From the NCBI GenBank assembly GCA_023052935.1, contig CM041292.1:102464426-102528425 (forward strand): a stretch of 64,000 nt of DNA, written 5' to 3'. Positions 56,573 to 64,000 of this stretch are shown piece after piece. Positions within the stretch are counted from its first letter, which is position 1; every line of letters starts with the position of its first letter. The stretch is from Piezodorus guildinii (lineage: Eukaryota; Arthropoda; Insecta; Hemiptera; Pentatomidae). Under the pieces are notes generated by a model. The model saw only the letters and a list, made by a program, of their open reading frames with translations. It was not told the origin of the DNA and did no database searches. Position numbers and translations under genes: made by a program.

Positions 56573-57682
56573 GTTTGTGGATTACTTGGTAGTAAATAAT
56601 GCAAGTTCGATTTTTCAGTGTTTAAATATCGATTGTAATTTGAAATAATGTAATTGAGAGATAATTGTTATGAGTGAATTAATTTAAATGATTTCCGTGT
56701 TAAGTATTATTGCACTTTTTAAGAAAACAAGTGTATTAGTTATGAATTATTTTATTACATCTTTAAAATAATAGTACTCTGTTGTTTTTTTGTTTATTTG
56801 ATATAATTGCAAGGTTTATTTATTGTTTTTATATCACTTTTAACGCACAGACACAAATTAAAATATTAGTTTCTGCTTTCGTCTTTTTTTTAGCTCATTC
56901 CATTTTAATTCAGTACCATTTATTTTTCATAGTTTTTCTTTATTAGTGATTTAAATTTTATTTAGTTAATTTATAGCTTTTGTTTTGACGTAATTTTTAA
57001 AGGTATGTAACTGTTGTTGAATTATATTCTTGAACTATTCAATAAATGTAAGTAACTACTATTAGATAATCACTATTAATAGATGTATTTCCATTAACAT
57101 CACCGTTAAGCTGTAAGTTTCCTCGTTAAACACTATGCAAACTTTGCCTTACCGTCGATTCATTTCCTGGAACGATTGTGGGTTGTATGATGTCATAGTC
57201 TGTCTCATCTGCATAGCTTTAGTTGGTTCATGACCTAATCATTCATTTGTTTTTAAATATATTTTTTACTAAAGATGCGTTAACAAAATCACATAAATTT
57301 CACTTACCTCCATTTACCAAGACAAAAATGAAAAAAGTGTTACTAATTTTACCTTTAAAAAATTATTATCGATTAAGAAGTATTACAATCAGAATTTTCG
57401 CCTTCGACCATTATTTAAATTCTTGCGTTTTTTGTCAATCTCTATTTATTCTCTTCTGTTTATTACTTCTCATTTAGTTTTTTATTAAATAGTTGCTTGT
57501 TGTTAATTTGTTTTTGTTACTTCTTATAATGAGATATTATTATTTTAAATAACTAAGTTATAGGTTATTGTATATATATGTAAAACTAGTTTGTATAAAA
57601 TAGAATAATTTTAAATAAGATGTGTCAAATCGGTCTTATGAAGAAGCACTTCTGACGAGTCGATTTCAGTCAAAAAAGGTTG
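56573..57682. other. AT-rich stretch, nothing recognised
   Basis: No supported coding frame; the 84-codon plus frame at 57223-57477 is AT-rich and unrecognised. Confidence 0.45.
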
Positions 57683-58254
57683 AACATCCCAGGCATCCTC
57701 ACACAAGATTGAAACACAAGAAACTGCTTGAAGATACCGATCACTACAACACTTACTAGACAAACGTTCAAAACTTCGAGTAGATTACAAAAGACTCATT
57801 GATTTGCATCACTATTACCAGATCTACTTGGACATATGGAATCGAGCTTTGGGGCTGTACCGAATCATCTGATTCCTCCCGCATCCAATCCTTACAATCC
57901 AAAATCCTTAACAAAATCCTGAATGCCCCTTATTTTGTTACTAATCAACTCCTCCATTATGACCTAACCATCCCATCTGTTGCAAACATAGCCCGTGATA
58001 GATACATCTCTTTTCATTCTAAACTACCTGCCCACACAAACCCACTTTTCTGTAATATATCGCCCTTAGATATTCCTGATAATCCTCCAAGGCGATTGAA
58101 AAGGAGGTGACCTTGGGATCTACTGCCTTAAAGCAGTTAGTGAAGTGCTACCACTGGGTAATTATTTTTCAAGACTTTCTTCACTCTTCATATTTCCTCA
58201 CTGTGTTGTATAATACAGTTGTAAATTACAATAAATAAATTTAAAAAAACATCC
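57683..58254 (+). pseudogene. 5'-truncated Jockey ORF2 C-terminus and 3' UTR
   Basis: AACATCC at 57683-57689 and 58248-58254 may be the target duplication, although the A run makes the right limit uncertain. Inside, 57799-58110 reads STWTYGIELWGCTES, SSRIQSLQSKIL, APYFVTNQLLHYDL and IPDNPPRRLKRR, matching 61615-61900. The 3' UTR has GTGCTACCACTGGGTAA and ACAGTTGTAAATTACAATAA. The frame before 57799 is broken by stops. Confidence 0.85.
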
Positions 58255-58637
58255 TAAATACGGACTTTCAGTTTCATACGACATTTTATTTTCGGATAGG
58301 ATTAGATCATAAATACTTTGTACAAGACTTTCATTTGTACCTTGAAACGTATTTTTCCGTTGATAACATGCTAAAATTTTCACTATGCTAATACATCATC
58401 GTACTCTATCTTTCATATCTAGGTGGGTAAGTGAATTGATAATTGTAAACTGTAGAATATTGACTATTATAGCAAATTTATTAAACAAAAAATGTGATGA
58501 AATTCATAAAACCAATAGGTTTCCAGTTGAATCAATGAAAGGAACTTGATAAAATCAATAACTGTTAGAAAGATTAACTGTTAAACAATATTGATTTTTT
58601 TTTTTAATGTTGATATCTTTAGCTTTAATTTTATTAA
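58255..58637. other. AT-rich spacer
   Basis: Nothing recognised. Confidence 0.5.
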
Positions 58638-59731
58638 TCTATATATATATATAAAAATATCGTGTCACGATGTATGTCCGCGATAAACTCTGAAATTACT
58701 GAACCGAATTTGATCTAACTTCATAAGTATCTGTCATTTGGTCCGGCTTTGTTTGTTGTTTATTTATTTAACGTCACTTTATGCTACTATGGCTAATTGG
58801 ACGATGCTACAGTGGGAGTCCTAAACTTTTGCTTATCCAGGTTTTATTAGGGATCTTTAACGAGTACATGACATCGCACAGGCTCGGGACCACCTTTTAA
58901 CGTCCCCTCCGAAGGACAGCATAACTATGGATGTTTTTACTCCCATTAAATAATCCTAGGATCACCTGTTGAACCCGGCATAGGAGGCTGTTATGCTAAC
59001 CACCCAGCTACAAGTGATATTTGGTCTGACTTAAAAGATAGGATAGTTTTTATCTATTATTATTACTATTCTAAATGGTTGAAAAAGATGTTTTTCTAAA
59101 ATGTAAAACAAAATTTGTTTAACTGTGACAGCACTGGTTCCCAGTAAACCTTCCTATATATTTATATATGTAATTCTTAATTCAAATATGTAATTATATT
59201 ACATTAATTATAGTAATAAGTTAATTTGTCTTAAAAACACTTTCCCTATCAACCATAATTCTAACTTTAGTCTAATAAGTTGCCATTTTATTCTGTTAAA
59301 TATACAATAGCGATGCAGTAGAAGTAGGCATACCCAAAATTACTCAATATATTTTAGCTGTAACGTAATCGTGGGATATAGTCACGTTTGCAACATTAAT
59401 GTGATTGATATACATTGATCCAACGAATGGGAATATTTTTACTTGAAAACAGTTTTGATAATTGTAATTGGGAAAAATTTAATATTTATATTTCTTGAAA
59501 ATTTATACGTGTTATAATAATGGAGTAGTTGTTGACCGTTTTGACTATATGGTAAAGAAGTTGGTTGAGGGAGCAGAGGTTGAGGAAACACTTCTTTGTT
59601 TCTTTATTACCACATCCCAAACAACTGCTCCATCATATGCGTTTTATAGTTACTACTCATAAACGCATTTATACAAATTTGAATAAAGGCAAATTAAAAT
59701 ATTCGCGAGCAAAGCCCCGGGTTACAGCTAG
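58638..59731 (+). mobile_element. Non-autonomous Helitron, split by a SINE
   Basis: It starts TCTATATATATATATAAAAA at 58638 after an A and continues TATCGTGTCACGATG and TCCGCGATAAACTC, then ACTGAACCGAATTTGATC, a sentence common in insect Helitron 5' ends. It ends AAAGCCCCGGGTTACAGCTAG at 59731 followed by T, fitting A^T insertion and a CTAG 3' terminus. No Rep/helicase frame is present. Without the SINE the element is about 810 bp. The typical hairpin just before the end is weak (GCCCCGGG). Confidence 0.8.
58736..59032 (-). mobile_element. tRNA-headed SINE, family 1, with 14-bp target duplication
   Basis: SINE body 58750-59018 on minus, head ATCACTTGTAGCTGGGTGG at the right. ATTTGGTCYGRCTT occurs at 58736-58749 and 59019-59032 with two differences, and rejoining it restores a continuous Helitron sentence. 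The B box is altered (GGTTCAACAGG). Confidence 0.88.
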
Positions 59732-59770
59732 TAATGTAATATATTTGGTTAAATTGTATTTTTATTTTAA

Positions 59771-62069
59771 AATCACATTAACGTCCTGATATCCTTGATA
59801 TATTCGTTTCCTCTCAGATATCTTCCTCCCAATCCACAATCAAAACCCTAAATGACCTGTCATCTGATCATAGCCCAGTTCTTCTGCCTTGCACTCGAGC
59901 CTTGTTCCTAGACCTACCATTCCACTCTGATTACAGGACGAGTGGACTGGGACGGATTTAGAAGTGACTTGGAAGACAAACTGGACTTAAAAATCCCACT
60001 TAAGACTAAACACGATATTGATAAAGCCGTTAAACAACTTACTGACTCAATTAGTAGTAGCATACTCGACAATACTACAACCATTAATAATACTAACTCA
60101 CAGGAGACTACCCTGCCACAGCACATTCGAATCTTGCTAAGGGAAAAACGCAGGGCAAGATCGAAGTGGCATAGGACTAGATATCCGTCAGACAAAACTT
60201 ATTATAATAAACTGACTAACAGACTAAAATCAGAAATCCGAAAATTAAAATTCAAAACTTACTCAACTTCACTGAAAAACTTACTATTACAGACAGATCA
60301 TTATGGATGACGACAAAAAAGCTACTGAAGTTCAAAGACTGTAATCATCCACTCCTAACTGATTCCCGTATCTGGACAAGATCTGATGAAGAGAAGGCCC
60401 AGATATTCGGTCAGCACCTATTCCGAACCTTTAATCCACATCCAGATATCCATAATCCCGGTCACATTAAGTTTATAGAAGATGAGCTAGATATCCCACT
60501 CCAATTGGTCCTTCCTCCCAAAGCCTTCCATCCGTCAGAAATATCTAGCATTATTCAAAGTTTACCATCCCGCAAAGCTCCTGGGCATGATCTTATAACT
60601 TCCCATATTTTAAAACTACTTCCTCGAAAAGCTATCCTCTATCTCACTTACATATATAATTCCGTACTCCGCTCCACGTACTTTCCTACTTCCTGGAAAT
60701 TATCCATTGTCAAAATGATACCCAAACCTCAGAAACCGCCAGATAATCCATCTTCTTACCGTCCTATCTCACTTTTACCAATCATGGGCAAAATCTTAGA
60801 GACGCTTATACTGAAACGTCTATATCCCATCCTAGATACTAATTCCATTATTCCTGATCACCAGTTTGGATTCAGAACGTCCCACTCCACTATCCAGCAA
60901 TGTCATCGTGTGGTGGACGTTGTCTCGTCTACATTGGAGCGCGGCTTGTATTGCACGGGAGCCTTCCTCGATGTGGAACAGGCCTTTGACCGAGTCTGGC
61001 ACCCAGGATTGCTTTACAAGCTCCGCAAATTCCTCCCTCCTACATACTTCCTTATCATCCAGTCCTACCTCACTGGCAGATCCTTCAAAGTAAATCATAA
61101 TAATTCCTATTCATCCATTTTTAGTCAGTTTGCTGGTGTTCCTCAAGGCAGTAACCTAGGACCCATCCTTTACACAGTTTATACAGCTGATATCCCATCC
61201 CATCCTAACACTTTCCTTTCTACCTATGCTGATGACACATGTGTGTTATCAGTCAATGCTGATCCAACTATTGCCTCTCAAACTCTCCAATCCCACATCA
61301 GAGACCTTGAAGTATGGTGTCAGAACTGGAGAATTAAAATAAATGCCAACAAATCCAGCCAAATTACCTTTACCCTTCGTCGTAAACCAATGACATCCTG
61401 CCCTACTGTCTCCTTCAATAATGCTCCTCTTGTCCCGGTTGAACAGATCCGATATCTAGGACTACACCTTGACAAACGCCTTACATGGAACCCTCATACA
61501 AGACTGAAACGACAAGAAACTGCACGACGTTTTCGACTACTTCAACACTTACTTGACAAACGTTCCAATCTTCCACTTAACTACAAAAGGCTCATCTACA
61601 TGACTATCATACGGCCTATATGGACTTACGGAGTAGAGCTTTGGGGCTCTACTAAACCATCAAATTCTTCCCGTATCCAATCCCTACAATCCAAAATCCT
61701 GCGTAAAATCCTCAATGCTCCTTATTTTGTAACTAATAAACTGATCCACAAAGACCTTAATATTCCGTATGTTGCTGATTTGGCCCGATCTAGATACCAT
61801 TCCTTTCATGACAAACTCCATTCCCACCTAATCCTCTAGTTTCAATCCTTTCTTCCTCTTCAATTCCCGACAATCCTCCGAGCGTCTGAAAATGAGATGG
61901 CCCCGAGACCTTCTAGTTTAAAATAGTTACAGGAGTGCTACCATTGGGTAGTTCTTCTACAAGTCTCTCCATGTCATTTTTCTAATATCATATTTACTTG
62001 ATGTATTTTTTGAGTACAGTTGTAAATTTCAATAAATTATGTTTAAAAAAAAAAAAAAAAAATCACATT
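59771..62069 (+). mobile_element. Jockey-clade retrotransposon, 5'-truncated, 9-bp target duplication
   Basis: AATCACATT at 59771-59779 and 62061-62069 flanks a body of 59780-62060. The body starts near the end of the endonuclease domain and ends with AATAAATTATGTTT plus a 17-bp A tail. Truncation at the 5' end with an A tail and short duplication is the standard outcome of target-primed reverse transcription. It is the reference copy for the related fragments at 17.5, 37.6, 49.8, 51.6 and 57.7 kb. Confidence 0.93.
59782..61915 (+). pseudogene. Jockey ORF2: endonuclease end, reverse transcriptase, C-terminus
   Basis: Residual endonuclease reads RPDILDIFVSSQ and LSSDHSPVLL, where SDH is the last catalytic block. 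A 1-nt shift near 59940 leads to DWDGFRSDLEDKL and the linker; another shift near 60300 leads to the long frame ending at 61839. RT motifs: KAPGHDLI, SSYRPISLLP, motif A LDVEQAFDRVW (60967-60999), motif B AGVPQGSNLGP, motif C YADDT (61225-61239), then WRIKINANKSS and IRYLGLHLDKRLTW. The C-terminus SRIQSLQSKILRKIL and FVTNKLIHKDLNIP is followed by a shift near 61826; the family's DNPPRRLK end is read in other frames. The RT palm itself is intact. It would copy the element RNA onto nicked DNA, but endonuclease is missing. Confidence 0.93.
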
Positions 62070-62505
62070 GACTATGATATTTTTACATTTTTTTCAGTAT
62101 ACTTTAAATTTAAAAATATTAACAACTTGCACTTTATTTTGTTTTTAATTAGTTTTAAATATCAGTGTTGACCATTTAAATAAATATTAAATATTAATTT
62201 GATTATAACAAATTTGATCAAAATCGGAGAAAAATACTTGATTAATTTGAAAGATGACATGCCTGGGTAGGAGGGTTCCTATAACGATCCAGCCAACAGC
62301 TTCCACCCACACCTATTTGTGCATGCGTGTTAGGGTTTATTGCTGCTTTTTATCAAACTATTATTTTACTCAATTAAAGTTTACAATTTATTATTTTTAA
62401 ATATTACTTTTTAATAACCGTGTCCTAACGTGTGGGTTAGTTTAACTGTAAGTATTTTTTTTTAAATAGCAAAATTGTACTCTTTTAAACTTCTACTTCT
62501 TAAAC
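62070..62505. other. AT-rich spacer, partly 3' UTR of the minus-strand relic
   Basis: No independent feature. Confidence 0.4.
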
Positions 62506-62724
62506 TTAAACTTTAGTTCTGCACACTGACACTAAAAATATGTAAATTGTATTTAGTTTTTGTAGGCTGTTGACTTGTAGTATATTTTCGATGTCATGTT
62601 GGTCGCCATGTTCGGATAAGAATGGTCTTAAATATTTTACTCTGTCTTCAATCAGTTTTTCACAGGAGAGTAAAATGTGGAATAAGCTATTTGGAATAAA
62701 TTGGTAACAAAAAAGGCAGTTTTC
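62506..62724 (-). pseudogene. Non-LTR ORF2 zinc-finger end relic
   Basis: A 72-codon open minus frame reads ENCLFCYQFIPNSLFHILLS, then CEKLIEDRVKYLRPFLSEHG and QHDIENILQVNSLQKL to a stop at 62506-62508. CLFC-x11-H-x4-C is the terminal finger of I/Jockey-type ORF2, and the helical tail follows at the right distance. The reading frame is continuous through the finger. Upstream it is interrupted by the MITE at 62737-62883. Confidence 0.65.
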
Positions 62725-62736
62725 TCGTGATTTAAA

Positions 62737-62883
62737 AGGGGTACTCCACTACGTTTGCTATAGCATGGTATTTGTGCTATTGTGCTAAACCCATCAATTT
62801 TATACTGGAAATAACTGTAGAAACTCGACGGTTTAGCAAAATAACACAAATAGCATTCTATAGCAAACGTAGTGAGTACCCCT
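62737..62883. mobile_element. MITE-like element, 147 bp, inside the non-LTR relic
   Basis: Terminal inverted repeats of about 58 bp begin AGGGGTACTC and continue ACTACGTTTGCTATAG, reaching almost to the centre. TTTAAA on the left and TAAAG on the right suggest a TAAA-type duplication. No ORF. The class of its autonomous partner is not evident. Confidence 0.8.
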
Positions 62884-63153
62884 AAAGTTGAAAATGTTCT
62901 GCTACTTATAAAATTTGATTAATTTACAACTGGAAAAAACTCTATACATAGGGTTGTAATTGGAAATCACGGATCGATGGATATCTGTGGGGGGGGGGGT
63001 ATTATACTTCCACTTACCTATATACGAAAGTACATTTAAAGGTGTTACAGCATCAAAATTGACCCACCAGAAATTTTATGGAAGACGGCTCGAGTTTTGA
63101 ACCTCTTGTCATGTTTACCTTCATATCTAGTTATCTCGAGCCTGGCAAGGTCA
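62884..63153. other. Spacer with a G run
   Basis: Contains a run of ten G at about 62989-62998. No feature otherwise. Confidence 0.5.
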
Positions 63154-63468
63154 AATTTAAGTTCTTGTTTGTTTGTTTATTTATTTAACTTCACTTTATG
63201 CTACTATGGCTAATCGGACGATGCTACAGTGGGAGTCCTAAATTTTGCCTATTCAAGTTTTATTAGGATAGGGATCTTTAACGAGTACCTGACATCGCAC
63301 AGGCTCGGGATCACCTTTTAACTTCCCCTCCGAAGAACGGCGTAATTAAGGATTTTTTACTCCCATTAAAAAATCCTAAGACCACCTGCGGGTTTGAACC
63401 TGTGACCTTTAGCATGGGAGGCTGTTACGCTAGCCACCCAGCTACAATTGATCCCAATTTAAGTTCTT
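63154..63468 (-). mobile_element. tRNA-headed SINE, family 1, with exact 13-bp target duplication
   Basis: Body 63167-63455 on minus. AATTTAAGTTCTT is repeated exactly at 63154-63166 and 63456-63468. On minus the head reads TGTAGCTGGGTGGCTAGCG with B-box-like GGTTCAAACCC, and the tail is TAAATAAACAAACAAAC. Least diverged copy together with 50475-50759. Confidence 0.93.
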
Positions 63469-63949
63469 TATGTAATTGTTAAAGATGTAATTGTAATTGT
63501 TTATGTTTTGTAAGTTGTTACTGACGATCCACGGAGCATTAGCAGGGAAAAGTAAAGAACAATAATAAAAACTAATAAAGTTATTGATTAAAAAATCCAT
63601 AGCAAAAGTTGTTTAGCTAAAAATTAATATAGTTAATTGCTGTTAAAAAGTTAATTAAGTTTCATAGATGAATGTGAAGATAATAAAGAAAACAACAGAA
63701 GCTAATAAAATATCTTTCAAATCATTGTATTTTCATTTTAATATGAGTAGAGTACACTCAAAAAAGCTTGGTAAAAGAAAGAATAGTGTTTATTTCAATA
63801 TTTTACATTCAACAGCATTAACTATTTATCTTTAGTTTCAGCTTAATTGACGTAAAATTTAAAATAAAATAAAGTAATTAATGTGAATTTTATTGTCAAA
63901 TATTCCAAAATGCTTAAACTAAAAAAAGTAGCTATTTATACTATCCCCT
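63469..63949. other. AT-rich stretch, nothing recognised
   Basis: No supported feature. Confidence 0.5.
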
Positions 63950-64000
63950 TCCCCTCCCCTCCCCCCCCCAAAAAAAAAAAAAAAAAAAAAAAATATATAT
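63950..64000. repeat. Low-complexity C run, A run and AT end
   Basis: (C)n followed by a long A run and ATATATAT up to the window edge; possibly the tail of a retroposon continuing from minus or plus outside the window. Confidence 0.7.

Noticed and set aside
60832..61098. ORFs on both strands inside the Jockey RT
   Set aside because: Shadows of the RT frame; only the frame with motifs A, B and YADD is meaningful.

Overview
The window looks like non-coding DNA from an arthropod nuclear genome, most likely an insect. It is very AT-rich, has no prokaryotic gene organisation and no rRNA or functional tRNA gene, and almost every recognisable protein-coding stretch belongs to a transposable element: Jockey- and R1-type non-LTR retrotransposons, mariner transposons, Helitrons, tRNA-headed SINEs and MITE-like elements. 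I cannot name the species from the sequence, and I found no confident host gene.

Layout. 0-9 kb: diverged repeats (repeat A, repeat B), decayed non-LTR 3' ends on the minus strand, and a tandem Helitron-like unit. 9.8-21 kb: a Jockey RT relic, a foldback hairpin, a tRNA-derived SINE, a minus-strand Jockey copy, two other non-LTR relics and a second foldback. 22.0-27.1 kb: one complete but frameshifted R1-like retrotransposon bounded by a 16-bp target duplication. 27-34 kb: more non-LTR relics, a third foldback around a long (TA)n tract, and two GC-richer islands of unknown nature. 36.1-37.4 kb: a mariner with good terminal repeats and a transposase broken by only one in-frame stop, sitting inside an (AT)n locus. 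37-49 kb: a Jockey relic, repeat B copies, SINEs, a fourth foldback, a CpG-rich island that could be a promoter or first exon, and degenerate tandem repeats. 49-64 kb: a dense nest of insertions, including a Jockey with a SINE in its tail, a deleted mariner, a Helitron split by a SINE, a 2.3-kb 5'-truncated Jockey with a clean target duplication, and a MITE inside a non-LTR relic.

How the elements relate. The autonomous-type families (R1-like, Jockey, mariner, Helitron) are all inactive here because of frameshifts, stops, deletions or truncation. The SINEs carry pol III A/B-box-like heads and have inserted into older elements, which gives a relative age order. The most unusual signal is a hammerhead-ribozyme-like core (CUGANGA, helix, GAAAC) found in four otherwise different foldback hairpins. 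This suggests they derive from Penelope-like or related ribozyme-bearing retroelements. A second unusual signal is a dispersed motif, present four times, that ends in a near-consensus 5' splice site.
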